From positions 1 through 62,198 of the forward strand of contig CAZCIB010000010.1 in the NCBI GenBank assembly GCA_964498755.1: a DNA stretch of 62,198 nt, written 5' to 3'. Positions 27,752-36,193 of this stretch are shown piece after piece (position 1 is the stretch's first letter; every line of letters begins with the position of its first letter). The position numbers and the translations under genes are program-made. The stretch comes from RZZS01 sp964498755. Lineage in GTDB: Bacteria > Pseudomonadota > Alphaproteobacteria > Micavibrionales > Micavibrionaceae. Under the pieces are notes generated by a model, which ran no database searches, was not told where the DNA came from, and saw only the letters and a list, made by a program, of their open reading frames with translations.

Positions 27752-27933
27752 TGTCATCTCGACCTGCCTGCGCGAAGCCGAGGCTTCGCTTCGGCGAAAG
27801 CAGGCCGAAGTCTCGTCGAAGTGCAACGGAGACGGGCGAAGCGGAGAGATCTGATCCACTATCCATTTTACACGGATTCCTCGGCTGCGCCCGCCCTTGC
27901 ATAGCAAGCGCGGGCTACGCTCGGAAGATGACA
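27752..27933. repeat. Structured intergenic repeat element (MITE/REP-like)
   Basis: A 182-bp GC-rich island in AT-rich surroundings, bounded by TGTCATC (27752-27758) and GATGACA (27927-27933) as perfect 7-bp terminal inverted repeats. Inside are GCGAAGCCGAGGCTTCGC, a perfect hairpin, and a GCCCGC..TTGC/GCAA..GCGGGC hairpin near the right end. No gene is encoded. The 448-base space between the cyclase and the small gene at 28084 holds little else. Confidence 0.65.
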
Positions 27934-28083
27934 ATATATGGATAATTATTCATTCAAGCGACTACAGTGCGCGGATTGAGAAAAAAACAAGAAAAAATTC
28001 AAAAAAAGACAAAAAAGTCTTGCATCCTGCCTCCATAATTTATTAACACACGCGCAAGGGAAAACAACAGCAGGGAATAAAAA

Positions 28084-28269
28084 ATGGCACAGCCACTGAA
28101 AGCAACGCACGCATTTGAAACTGTGGATGGCAGAAGGATAACAACGTCTTGTCCTCACGATCGCGCTGCAAGAAACATTGAAAGAGCGCGTGAACGTATG
28201 AGATTCTACGAGAATTTCGGCCCGGACGGCAGAAGAAAAGGCGCCGGCGCTGAAACGCTTGATCTCTGA
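28084..28269 (+). CDS. Small hypothetical basic protein
   Basis: 61 residues rich in arginine, with an AGCAGGGA ribosome-binding site 6 bases before the ATG. It ends on the base before the stop of the opposite-strand EAL gene, tight packing that favours a real gene. No family recognised. Confidence 0.45.
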   Translation: MAQPLKATHAFETVDGRRITTSCPHDRAARNIERARERMRFYENFGPDGRRKGAGAETLDL

Positions 28270-29157
28270 TCAAGCAATCATCAGCGCATCAGCAAACGTA
28301 TCCGTTAAAATCCGGTCCTGCGGGCAGAGATGCGCCGGGGTTTGCGTGAAGCGGCTGAGGAATTCCTCGCGGCTGACAGGCAGGCAGCGGCCCTGCACGG
28401 CGTTAAAGCCCATCTCGGCGAGAAAACGCGCCTTGGCGACGGAACTCACCCATTCGGCGATAAAGACCGGGCCGTCGGTGCGGCGGCGCAGGCGGTCCAT
28501 AAAGCTGATCAGGCCGGGAACGCCAAGTTCCCACTGCTCGACGAGCGAGCCGTCAATCTTGATAAAATCCACGATGTCGCCGAAGCATTGCAGGCGCCGC
28601 TCGTCGCGCGGGCAGTTTTCAATGTCGTCAAGCGCAAAGCGGAAACCCAGATTCTGCGCCGCTATCAGGACGGTCCGGCCTTCACTGGATGGGATATAAT
28701 CCTCTTCAAGCAGCTCAAAGATAAAATTTTCCGGCGCGGAGGCGTTCAGGAACGGCCCGCATTCTTCCCAGAATGACCTGTTACAGGCCGATTCCGGCGA
28801 GACGTTGATCGCGACCGGGTAAGCGCCCTGCGCTTCGGCCTGTTGCGCGACCAGCGCGACGATCATGGAGTCGAACTCTTTGGAAAATCCGGCTTCGTAA
28901 ATCTCGGAAATCGCCCAGCACATGTTGATTTTTTCCTGATCGTGCCGAAGCAGGTGCAAAAGCATTTCATTAACGCAAGCGTCCGCGCCGCCGTTAAAGC
29001 CGACATTGTGCCACGGCTCGACACGGAAACAGAACGCGCCTTCTTCAATCGTGGCGAGAAGCCTCTCAACGTGCAGGCGGGCGTCATGGCCGATTCCTGC
29101 GTGCGCCATACCCTGTCTTATGGCGGAAACCCTGGTCCCTACGAACTCGCAAAGCAT
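28270..29157 (-). CDS. EAL-domain cyclic-di-GMP phosphodiesterase
   Basis: 295-residue protein made only of an EAL domain, predicted to linearise c-di-GMP. The sequence is diverged in its first third, but the catalytic set can be aligned: Glu64 in NEML (the ExL motif), Asn in INVSPES, Glu in FELLEED, the DD pair in ALDDIEN, Lys in FIKIDG, Glu in IAEWV and Gln in QGRCLP with the normal 35- and 20-residue spacings. The usual AEGVE second glutamate is a serine. There is no sensor or membrane part. Probably active, but this is inference. Confidence 0.8.
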   Translation of the reverse strand: MLCEFVGTRVSAIRQGMAHAGIGHDARLHVERLLATIEEGAFCFRVEPWHNVGFNGGADACVNEMLLHLLRHDQEKINMCWAISEIYEAGFSKEFDSMIVALVAQQAEAQGAYPVAINVSPESACNRSFWEECGPFLNASAPENFIFELLEEDYIPSSEGRTVLIAAQNLGFRFALDDIENCPRDERRLQCFGDIVDFIKIDGSLVEQWELGVPGLISFMDRLRRRTDGPVFIAEWVSSVAKARFLAEMGFNAVQGRCLPVSREEFLSRFTQTPAHLCPQDRILTDTFADALMIA

Positions 29158-29263
29158 TTTTTTATCTTTCTTTTTATTTTACCCGTTTTGATCTGGAAGG
29201 TTTTAACCCCACACACGAGATGCAATATATATGGAAATCGTAAATAAAGTCTTAACTTGTTCG

Positions 29264-30940
29264 TTAACGAGTCTCCTTCTGCAAGGACCATTTGATCTGG
29301 GCAAAATCGCTCTCCATTACGCCGTAGATAACAAGTTGCTGCGTTTTCTTATGTTTTCCGCTTTCGCCGGAATAGACGCTGTCTTCAAGCGCGAGCGTTC
29401 CGTTGTTGTGGAAAAACCGCCAGCCGGTTCCGCCCGGCAGCCTTAGAAGCGCCTCGTTCCCGCCCTGCGTGAGCGAAACGAGAACGCGCGGGTGCAAGTG
29501 AAAGCGCACAGCGACCTCGATTTCCCGCTCGAGACCGATAGAACAGGTGAGCGAATCCTCGCCGCTCAGGCGTCCGCCCTGTTCGGTCATGTACAATCTG
29601 CGCCTGTGCGTAACGCCGTTCAGGGCCGCGTAGCCGTCATGCGCCAGGTCTAACAGGCAGGCCTCGGCGTTCTCCTGCCGGTCGCAGGACACAACCCGGG
29701 CTTTGCGTCCGAAATGGCCGTCCTTTCGGATTTCAAAGGCGTTCCGGTAATTCAGGCAGACCGTGTTGTGCGCGCCCGTGCCGCGCAGAAGTTCTCTCCA
29801 TTCGGCGCTGGAGGGATGCGTGCCGCAATTGACGAAAACACGGTCGCGACCGTGGCTGAGTTCAAAGGAAAGCGGCGCGGCGTGAGCGCGTTGATCATAA
29901 TCGTAATGCGGCGCGTTTCCACAATCGGCGAGCAAAACCGTCCGGCCTTGCGTAATCTTTTCGTAGCCGCTGTGCGGCAGGGATTTCAGCGCCTTGCCGC
30001 GCGCATTGGCGTGTACGAGCAGCGTATCCAGCATTTCCGGGTTGCCTTCCTGCGCCCCGTTAAAGAGGGCGAGGGCCTTGTCGCCGTAACGGAAAAATCT
30101 CAAGGCCGGGCTCATTTTATCAATCGCGTGCTGTAATCTTGCCGGAACGCCGCGTCTCCCGGCCAGAAGCGCGCAACGCATATCGATCAGGATTTGCAGA
30201 GCCCCGGCCAGTTGCCCCGGGTTGCGCGAGGCGTGCCCGCCATCGCTTAATATCTGCTTGTCGAGTTCGTCTTCCGTTAAATTCAGCGCCTGCGCGATCC
30301 ATTGCTCGAAATCCGGCAGGGCCACGCCCGCATAGAGCAGGCCTTTGCAGGCTTCCAGCGCGGGCAGTCCGGACGGGCTCGTATTGATGGCGCGGCTTAA
30401 ATGGCGCGCCTGCCGGACGAGGGAGTCCATGAACTGCGCCTGAAAAATCTCGTCGGCGCTGGCGCCGTAAAAATCGTATAGCGCAATCCACATGGCGATG
30501 CGTTTGCCCGTCATATGCGGCGCCCAGCTGTCTTCATGCCAGCGCGGGTAGCGCCGGATCCAGCTCTGGACCATTTCGCGCGCCTGAATCCGCCCCGCAT
30601 CGCCTCCGAGCGAACGCAAATCGCGCAGCCATTCAAAACCGTGCAGATGCTCATACCAGGCGGAACCGGCTTCAAACGGCTCCCAGTAATCGCCGCGCGT
30701 ATCAAGGTGTTCCCCGTCCAGCGCGAACGAGCCTTGCGTCAGCCAGCGCCCGCGCTCGAGATCGCCCTGCCAGGGATCGGCGGGTTTAACGGTGAAGCCC
30801 TCGGGGATGCTGCCGCCCAGGCTCCAGTTATAAACAAGGCTCGAACAGGCCATGCGTTCCGCCTTTTTACGCAGGCGGGAGACGAGCGGCGCGGCGAAGC
30901 GGCTAACCGCGAAGTTTTCGGATATTGTCTGCATAACCAT
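29264..30940 (-). CDS. Heparinase II/III-family protein
   Basis: Predicted polysaccharide-lyase-like protein of about 558 residues: an alpha/alpha toroid N-terminal half (YNWSLGGSIPEGFTVKP, WQGDLERGRWLTQGSF, PRWHEDSWAPHMTGKRIAMWI) and a beta-sandwich C-terminal half (LADCGNAPHYDYDQRAHAAPLSFEL, TGAHNTVCLN). This type sits next to rpe and rsmB in many alphaproteobacteria, exactly as here. The start at 30940 is chosen because AAGGA is 8 bases upstream; 30949 and 30934 are also possible. The gene overlaps the end of rpe by about 38 bases. No signal peptide is obvious. Physiological substrate unknown. Confidence 0.82.
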   Translation of the reverse strand: MVMQTISENFAVSRFAAPLVSRLRKKAERMACSSLVYNWSLGGSIPEGFTVKPADPWQGDLERGRWLTQGSFALDGEHLDTRGDYWEPFEAGSAWYEHLHGFEWLRDLRSLGGDAGRIQAREMVQSWIRRYPRWHEDSWAPHMTGKRIAMWIALYDFYGASADEIFQAQFMDSLVRQARHLSRAINTSPSGLPALEACKGLLYAGVALPDFEQWIAQALNLTEDELDKQILSDGGHASRNPGQLAGALQILIDMRCALLAGRRGVPARLQHAIDKMSPALRFFRYGDKALALFNGAQEGNPEMLDTLLVHANARGKALKSLPHSGYEKITQGRTVLLADCGNAPHYDYDQRAHAAPLSFELSHGRDRVFVNCGTHPSSAEWRELLRGTGAHNTVCLNYRNAFEIRKDGHFGRKARVVSCDRQENAEACLLDLAHDGYAALNGVTHRRRLYMTEQGGRLSGEDSLTCSIGLEREIEVAVRFHLHPRVLVSLTQGGNEALLRLPGGTGWRFFHNNGTLALEDSVYSGESGKHKKTQQLVIYGVMESDFAQIKWSLQKETR

Positions 30941-31568
30941 CGGGGCCATCCTTAAAGACTGAAGTTCCGGCGACGAGCACGTTCGCGCCCGCTTCCCGGC
31001 AGAGTTTCGCTGTTTCTTCCGTGACGCCGCCATCGACCTCGATATCGATGGGGCGGCCTTGCGCGCGCGCGAGCCGCGCCGCATCTGAGATCTTATCAAG
31101 CGCGCCGTGAATAAACTTCTGCCCGCCGAAGCCGGGATTGACGCTCATGATGAGGATCAAATCAACGAGATCGATGACATGTTCCACTGCGCATAAAGGC
31201 GTGGCCGGGTTGAGCGAGACGCCCGCTTTCTTGCCGAGAGATTTAATCGTCTGCAGCGTTCTGTGCAAATGCGGCCCGGCTTCCGGATGCACGGTAATAA
31301 TGTCCGCGCCCGCGTTCGCGAAGTCCTCGATATAAGGGTCGGCGGGCGCGATCATCAAATGCACGTCGAAGATTTTATCCGAATGCGGCCTTAGAGCCTT
31401 TACGACGCCGGGACCAATCGTGATGTTTGGAACGAAATGCCCGTCCATCACGTCGATATGCACGTAATCCGCGCCTGCGGCGTCTATATCGCGCACGGCC
31501 TTGCCAAGCTCGGCGAAATCGGAGGAGAGAATCGAGGGCGCAATGCGTGTGGTGTTTTCATCGGTCAT
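30903..31568 (-). CDS. rpe: Ribulose-phosphate 3-epimerase Rpe
   Basis: Interconverts ribulose-5-phosphate and xylulose-5-phosphate in the pentose phosphate pathway. TIM-barrel signatures: APSILSSDFAELG, the metal/catalytic YVHIDVMDGHFVPNIT, HLMIAPADPYIEDF, VNPGFGGQKFI and EVDGGV near the end followed by AGTSVF. 221 residues is standard. The last bases overlap the heparinase-like gene, so they are cotranscribed. Confidence 0.95.
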   Translation of the reverse strand: MTDENTTRIAPSILSSDFAELGKAVRDIDAAGADYVHIDVMDGHFVPNITIGPGVVKALRPHSDKIFDVHLMIAPADPYIEDFANAGADIITVHPEAGPHLHRTLQTIKSLGKKAGVSLNPATPLCAVEHVIDLVDLILIMSVNPGFGGQKFIHGALDKISDAARLARAQGRPIDIEVDGGVTEETAKLCREAGANVLVAGTSVFKDGPDGYADNIRKLRG

Positions 31569-31693
31569 GATCTGGCGAATCTCAAGAGAAAATGCGAATG
31601 CATACGAAAATCAGGCGTGGATAACTGCCTTTATAATATATAACAGGTTTTATCCGGCTTTTCATCTTTTGTGCAAGAGGGAGGCGAGAAAAA

Positions 31694-33040
31694 TTATCCC
31701 GCTTTTACCACCCGCGCCGCGTAAAACCCGTCGACGCCGCCATGCGCGGCGAGGAGGAACGGGAAGAGGCGCAGGTCGCCGTCCTCGGTGATTGCGCCTT
31801 CTATGCCGCCTATTTCCTCGGGCCGGACCGGCAGGCGGGTCAAGTCCGGATTGTCGCGCAACAGACGGTCGATCTGGCGTTCGCCTTCTTCCTTTTGCAG
31901 CGAACACGTACAGTAAACAAGCACGCCGCTGGGCATGAGCATACCCGCGGCGTTGTTTAGCATTTCCTCCTGGAGCCGGGCCAGTCGCTCCATGTCCCTC
32001 GGAGCCTTGTGATGAAGAATATCCGGGTTGCGGCGGATCGTGCCTGTGGCTGTACACGGCGCGTCCAGCAGGACAAAGGGCACAGGCTCTCTTGGCCGCC
32101 AGACTGATGCGTCCGCCGTTTCTATCTGGACATTTTTTTCAAGCCGCAGCCGGGTCAGGTTTTCGGTTAAGCGCCTGATCCGCTGAACGGATCGGTCAAC
32201 GGCGATCACCTTTGCGCCTTGCGCGGCCAGTTGCGCGGTCTTGCCCCCGGGCGCGGCGCAAAGGTCTACAACCGTCTGCCCGTTTACCTTGCCAAACAGT
32301 TTGACCGGAAGCGCGGCGGCGGCGTCCTGCACCCACCACATCCCGTCGATATAGCCAGGCAGCTCACTGACCCGCCCGCCGCTATTCCGCCTCAAAGAAC
32401 CGGTCGGCAGGATCGCGGCTTCCAGCTCCTTTTCCCAATACGCGGCCATGCCCGGGTTTTTGACGGTGATGTCGAGCGGCGCTTCGGCAAGGCTTGCCAT
32501 CGCCGTTTCCGCAGCCGCGCGCAAACCGTGATCCAGAATCCACTGCTCCATCAGCCAGTGCGGAATGTTGAGCCGGGCCTCGTCCTGACGCGAGAGCCAG
32601 TCCTTGCCTTCGCGCGCGACCGTACGCAGTACGCCGTTGACGTAGCCTTTCTGCCTTGAAAAGCCTTCGGCTTCGGCAAGGCGTACGCTTGTATCGACGG
32701 CGGCGTGATCGGGCACGTCCATGAAAACGATCTGCGTTACGCCAAGCTGTAAAATATGGCGCAGGCGCGGCGATTGCATCGCGCCGGGATTGTCCTCGGC
32801 GCGCCGGATCAAATCCTCGATCTGGCCGAGACGCCTCAAAAGCGTCGCGACCATCATCCGGCAGAAAGCGCGGTCCCGGATCGGGAGCTCCGCAAATGCC
32901 CCGGAGGCGTCGAGCGCGGCGTCCAGTTCCTGCTTTTTATTCAAAATCGCGTCGACGAGATCGAGTCCCGCCGCGCGCGCGGTCAATCCCCCCGGCGCGG
33001 CGTCAACGGGCTCAACTGTTTCGGGGATTTCAGGCCGCAT
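31694..33040 (-). CDS. rsmB: 16S rRNA (cytosine-967-C5) methyltransferase RsmB
   Basis: 448 residues: an N-terminal NusB-like helical domain (about 20-150) and a Nol1/Nop2/Sun methyltransferase domain with the SAM motif VVDLCAAPGGKTAQLA, DAPCTATGTIRRNPDI and the catalytic YCTCSL cysteine. The start at 33040 follows AGGCGG and overlaps the chorismate mutase stop by 11 bases; the longer frame to 33076 reads over that gene. Position next to rpe and the heparinase-like gene is the usual alphaproteobacterial order. Confidence 0.92.
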   Translation of the reverse strand: MRPEIPETVEPVDAAPGGLTARAAGLDLVDAILNKKQELDAALDASGAFAELPIRDRAFCRMMVATLLRRLGQIEDLIRRAEDNPGAMQSPRLRHILQLGVTQIVFMDVPDHAAVDTSVRLAEAEGFSRQKGYVNGVLRTVAREGKDWLSRQDEARLNIPHWLMEQWILDHGLRAAAETAMASLAEAPLDITVKNPGMAAYWEKELEAAILPTGSLRRNSGGRVSELPGYIDGMWWVQDAAAALPVKLFGKVNGQTVVDLCAAPGGKTAQLAAQGAKVIAVDRSVQRIRRLTENLTRLRLEKNVQIETADASVWRPREPVPFVLLDAPCTATGTIRRNPDILHHKAPRDMERLARLQEEMLNNAAGMLMPSGVLVYCTCSLQKEEGERQIDRLLRDNPDLTRLPVRPEEIGGIEGAITEDGDLRLFPFLLAAHGGVDGFYAARVVKAG

Positions 33041-33320
33041 CGTTCCGCCTGTCGATAATGGCCTGTTCGACGTCATGGGCGTGATCGATCATCATGGCGA
33101 ACAGGGCCCGTACGAATTCGGGGTCAAGGTTATTTTCGCGGGCAAAAATTTCAGAATTATTGAGCACTTCCTCAACCCGGTCTTCCTGTACAGGGGAGGC
33201 CTGTAATTCCGCCTTGCGGTGACCGACCGCGCGCACGGTTTCAAAGCGCTCGCCTAGAAGCTTCACGATTTCAGCGTCCAGCGCATCAATTTTTTCACGG
33301 TATTTTTGCAGTTCTTTCAT
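33030..33320 (-). CDS. AroQ-type chorismate mutase
   Basis: 96-residue all-helical chorismate mutase. The signature is KYREKIDALDAEIVKLLGERF with the active-site Arg, then AVGHRKAE and the basic/acidic helix QEDRVEEVL; a single CM domain without fused prephenate dehydratase. It converts chorismate to prephenate for Phe/Tyr synthesis. The start at 33320 has AAGAGG 7 bases upstream. It overlaps rsmB by 11 bases and is divergent from the SdhAF4-like gene. Confidence 0.87.
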   Translation of the reverse strand: MKELQKYREKIDALDAEIVKLLGERFETVRAVGHRKAELQASPVQEDRVEEVLNNSEIFARENNLDPEFVRALFAMMIDHAHDVEQAIIDRRNDAA

Positions 33321-33363
33321 GCGCGCCTCTTTGCAAATCGATTTCACCTACCACATCATAGGC

Positions 33364-33522
33364 ATGGACGATAAAAAGCCAAGTGATGAAAATAAGGCGG
33401 GCGCGCCGCTAAAAAAGGATAAGGACGGAAAACCCTTGCCGAAAGAATATGGCGGCGTAAAAGGGCCGGAGCCGACCCGTTACGGCGACTGGACCAATGG
33501 AGGCCGGACAACGGACTTTTAA
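33364..33522 (+). CDS. DUF1674 / succinate dehydrogenase assembly factor 4-like protein
   Basis: 52-residue protein with a disordered Lys/Asp-rich N-terminus and the diagnostic C-terminal GGVKGPEPTRYGDWTNGGRTTDF-type ending (read here as PEPTRYGDW...TTDF). In mitochondria this family protects the flavinated SdhA subunit during assembly; the bacterial homologues keep the same ending. The start at 33364 is preferred to 33319, which would overlap the chorismate mutase start region. Confidence 0.85.
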   Translation: MDDKKPSDENKAGAPLKKDKDGKPLPKEYGGVKGPEPTRYGDWTNGGRTTDF

Positions 33523-33546
33523 TTTTAAATTTATAAAGGGTGTGGG

Positions 33547-33666
33547 ATGAAAACAAATACGGCAGTCAAAATCGAACCCGGGATCGACCCGGACATGGAG
33601 CCTGTTTACGTTTCCAGCGAAAGCGGCGGCGCGGTCCTCATTTATATGCCGAAAAAAGAAGGCTAG
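33547..33666 (+). CDS. Small protein of 39 residues
   Basis: ATG at 33547 after an AAAGGG ribosome-binding site, stop TAG at 33664-33666. The sequence begins MKTNTAVKIEPGIDPDMEP and ends in a short hydrophobic strand and lysines. It lies 24 bases after the SdhAF4-like gene on the same strand, so it is probably cotranscribed. No family recognised. Confidence 0.5.
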   Translation: MKTNTAVKIEPGIDPDMEPVYVSSESGGAVLIYMPKKEG

Positions 33667-33685
33667 CTTCGAATCCATAAGCTTT

Positions 33686-34207
33686 TCATTTCCACAACGC
33701 CGGGTCGAGCCAAGGCGCAGGCGGGATTAGCTTACCTTGAGCCTCGCGGTCCTTATCGCTTCGACTGAAGGACTGCCACGCGTTCGACCAGCCTTCCGGG
33801 ATCGGGTATGGCGGGGAGATATTTCGCTCGGGCCTGAAACCGAAGCGGCCATAATAGCCCGGATCACCAAGCACGCAAATACGATGAATATTCCTCGCAG
33901 CGAGCATTTCCATGCCCGTTTGCACGAGCGCGCTTCCAATTCCCTGCTTTTGCAACGTCGGTAGAACGCCAAGCGGGCCAAGCAGCGCAGCTTGATAGTT
34001 ACTGCCCTTCACGCCGCAGGAAGAGAACATCGCATGGCCGGCGATTTTTTCTACGGACAAAGCGACTAACGAGAGAACCGACTCTTTTTCCTCCAACAAA
34101 GCCCGGACCAAAGGCGTTAAATCCTCTTCAGGGAAAAGCACGGGATACAGCGCAAGAACTGCGGGCGCGTCTTCCGGGCTGCTCTGTCGCACGATGATTT
34201 TTTTCAC
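33686..34207 (-). CDS. YhbS-like GNAT acetyltransferase
   Basis: 173 residues with GPLGVLPTLQKQGIGSALV (acetyl-CoA loop QGIGSA), ICVLGDPGYYGRFGFRP and the YPIPEGWSNAWQ segment, a pattern typical of the YhbS/COG3153 group. Target unknown. Reads toward the small forward gene at 33547. Confidence 0.78.
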   Translation of the reverse strand: MKKIIVRQSSPEDAPAVLALYPVLFPEEDLTPLVRALLEEKESVLSLVALSVEKIAGHAMFSSCGVKGSNYQAALLGPLGVLPTLQKQGIGSALVQTGMEMLAARNIHRICVLGDPGYYGRFGFRPERNISPPYPIPEGWSNAWQSFSRSDKDREAQGKLIPPAPWLDPALWK

Positions 34208-34312
34208 GTGATCGCCTTATCCTCCTGAATCGAATAACGGACACTCTACCGCGGATGCGTGTTTCTCCGCAAGAGATTGCGCTTGGCAAACGCGCAATGT
34301 TATTATTTCAGA

Positions 34313-34651
34313 ATGAAGCTGTTCGCTTAAATCCTCGTTTTGTCACTTCTTGTCAGCGCGCAGTGCGCAGTCGCTCATCCGGCGCACGCGGCGCAGGAAG
34401 GCCCGACCAAGACCATGGAACATCCCGGGTGCCATGACCATGAAAGCCCGGACGGGTCCGGTGAAGATCAGGAGCATGCCGCCCCGGACGGACAGACGCA
34501 TTGCAAATCGGCCTGCTGTATGATGTTTCCGGCGCCGTTGCAGGCGTTAACAGCTTTTGACGTCCGGCCGGCGGCTTACGCGGCGCTCTCCGAACGGCCT
34601 GTCGTCGGGTTTATTCCCGCTCTTTTGCGCCCGCCGCGCTATGAAGTCTGA
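34313..34651 (+). pseudogene. Exported His/Cys-rich protein with a stop codon in the signal peptide
   Basis: From the ATG at 34313 the frame reads MKLFA, then TAA (34328-34330), then ILVLSLLVSAQCAVAHPAHA, a classic signal peptide if the TAA were a sense codon. The frame continues with a metal-binding-looking stretch (HPGCHDHES, THCKSACCMMF) to 34651. A start at TTG 34340 keeps only part of the signal core. So this is either a nonsense-mutated gene, a sequencing error, or a gene using an unusual start. It lies next to the Cys-rich lipoprotein at 34720 with 68 bases between. Confidence 0.5.
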
Positions 34652-34719
34652 GTAAAAAAACCGGATGGCGCGTTCAGCCGTCCAGACCCTAATTACACAG
34701 ACTTTACAAGGAGTATCAA

Positions 34720-35058
34720 ATGAAAAATCTTACTGCCGGGGCCATTCGCCCTTTACTTGTCGTGTTCTCCATACTGGCGCTGTCAGCCTGTTCAGCGACC
34801 CTGGATCATCAGCGCGGCGGGCATCAAGGCGCGGAATGTCCTTGCTGCGCGCAGATGGAAAAGCCCTGCCCGTGCATGGAAGCCGGTAAGCCGTGTTGCG
34901 ATCATGCCAAAGACGGCAAGGCTTGCTGCTGTCATGGTGGAGGCGTGAAAGGTCACGATTGCCCCTGTTGCGGCGGGCATGGAGGACATGACGCGCATCA
35001 CGGTCACCATGGCGGCGACGGCGAATGCGAGAAATGCAGGGAAAGCATGAAGGAATAG
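34720..35058 (+). CDS. Cys/His-rich lipoprotein, metallothionein-like
   Basis: 112 residues, start with AAGGAG upstream. A lipoprotein signal ends in LSAC with the lipid cysteine at residue 24. The mature part has 15 more cysteines in ECPCC, PCPC, PCC, ACCC, DCPCC and ECEKC clusters and 11 histidines, mostly in a C-terminal GGHGGHDAHHGHH tract. Such a chain is expected to bind soft metals (copper, zinc, silver, cadmium) in the periplasm or at the outer membrane. No known family is recognised; metal binding is inference from composition. It is followed by a strong terminator. Confidence 0.72.
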   Translation: MKNLTAGAIRPLLVVFSILALSACSATLDHQRGGHQGAECPCCAQMEKPCPCMEAGKPCCDHAKDGKACCCHGGGVKGHDCPCCGGHGGHDAHHGHHGGDGECEKCRESMKE

Positions 35059-35080
35059 AGAACGCAACTCTATTAACGCA

Positions 35081-35118
35081 TAAGGTCGGCAATTATCTTT
35101 GCCGACCTTATTATTATG
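35081..35118 (+). terminator. Rho-independent terminator after the Cys-rich lipoprotein
   Basis: TAAGGTCGGCAA (35081-35092), loop TTATCT, TTGCCGACCTTA (35099-35110): a perfect 12-bp stem followed by a T-rich run. Confidence 0.8.
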
Positions 35119-35237
35119 GCTGTGTTTTTGAAAACATCACGATTTTTTCATGAAACACAGTCGCGCACTGGTGGCGCCAGTTGTGAAGCCTATATAAAAA
35201 GATGGAAGTAACGTAACAACCGCGAGGCAGGCCCGAC

Positions 35238-35756
35238 ATGGAACCGCAAACAATATCCGCGCAGGATTTCGCAAAGCTCTGCAGGCCGGACATGGAGGCT
35301 TGCGTACTTGACGTGCGCAGCCCGGCCGAATGGCGGGAAAAGCGTCTCGCCGTCAACTGCGCCTGCGTGCCTGTCGATCAGCTCGACGCGTCCGATTTCG
35401 CGCGCCAGTCAGAGGGGAAGCCCGTATATGTCCTGTGCAAAAAGGGGCCGCGCGCATTCCGTGCCGCAAATGCCCTTGTGGAGGCGGGTTGCGAGAACGT
35501 ATACGTCGTTGAAGGCGGGATCGACGCGCTGGAACATACTGACGCGGAGATAAAGCGCGGCGGCGGCATATCCCTTGAACGGCAGGTCAGGATCGCCGCG
35601 GGCGCGCTCGTTCTGACCGGCGTTATACTGGGCGCGGCTGTCAGCGGGTGGTTTTACCTTCTGTCCGCTTTTGTCGGCGCGGGATTGATTTTCGCCGGGA
35701 TTACCGACTGGTGCGGCATGGCGATGGCGCTCGCCAAAGCGCCGTGGAACCGGTGA
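35238..35756 (+). CDS. YgaP-like rhodanese with membrane anchor
   Basis: 172 residues: a cytoplasmic rhodanese domain (about 1-105) with active-site Cys67 in VLCKKGPRA and ACVLDVRSPAEW, followed by two membrane helices (about 115-165, DUF2892-like). This is the plan of E. coli YgaP (174 residues), a membrane sulfurtransferase. It handles sulfane sulfur; the acceptor is unknown. It follows the metal-binding lipoprotein by 180 bases and precedes an AhpD-like gene by 100 bases, a set suggestive of thiol or metal stress. Confidence 0.8.
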   Translation: MEPQTISAQDFAKLCRPDMEACVLDVRSPAEWREKRLAVNCACVPVDQLDASDFARQSEGKPVYVLCKKGPRAFRAANALVEAGCENVYVVEGGIDALEHTDAEIKRGGGISLERQVRIAAGALVLTGVILGAAVSGWFYLLSAFVGAGLIFAGITDWCGMAMALAKAPWNR

Positions 35757-35856
35757 TCGGGCCCAGCGGACGTGCGACAATTTGCCGCATGGTTCTTGAT
35801 ACAGGCGAAATAAATCTATTTCTGATTTTGTTTGAAATTGAGAGAAGGAGTTTAAA

Positions 35857-36192
35857 ATGTCCAAAGATTACAAAGAAATAACCAAAGACCTGACCGAACA
35901 GCTCGGCAGCCTGCGCTCCGCAGCGCCGATGAAGGGCTTTAGCGATCTCGCCGCAGAGGCGACGCAGTCGGGCGCGCTCGATGAGAAGACAAAGGAATTC
36001 ATCGCGCTCGCCATTGGCGTCACGCAGCATTGCGACGGTTGCATAGGCTTTCACGCGAAAAAACTCGCTAGGCTGGGCGCGACAAAACAGGAAATCGCGG
36101 AAACGCTCTCCATGTGCGTTTACATGGGCGGCGGCCCGGCCCTGATGTACGCGGCTGACGCCTGGAAGGCGTTTGAGCAGTTTAGTGAATAG
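35857..36192 (+). CDS. AhpD-like carboxymuconolactone-decarboxylase-family protein
   Basis: 111 residues. The redox motif E47-x11-C59-x2-C62-x3-H66 (HCDGCIGFH) is that of AhpD-type peroxidase partners rather than of true decarboxylases. C-terminal LSMCVYMGGGPALMYA is typical. Probably reduces peroxides or disulfides with a partner; AGAAGGAG precedes the ATG. Followed directly by a terminator. Confidence 0.85.
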   Translation: MSKDYKEITKDLTEQLGSLRSAAPMKGFSDLAAEATQSGALDEKTKEFIALAIGVTQHCDGCIGFHAKKLARLGATKQEIAETLSMCVYMGGGPALMYAADAWKAFEQFSE

Positions 36193-36193
36193 A

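Noticed and set aside
33661..33690. TTCGAATCC resembling a tRNA T-loop
   Set aside because: No acceptor stem, anticodon arm or D arm can be drawn around it; it lies at the end of the 39-residue frame.
35120..35160. CTGTGTTT...AAACACAG inverted repeat before the rhodanese gene
   Set aside because: Eight pairs with a 25-base loop is weak; could be chance or a weak operator, with no supporting evidence.
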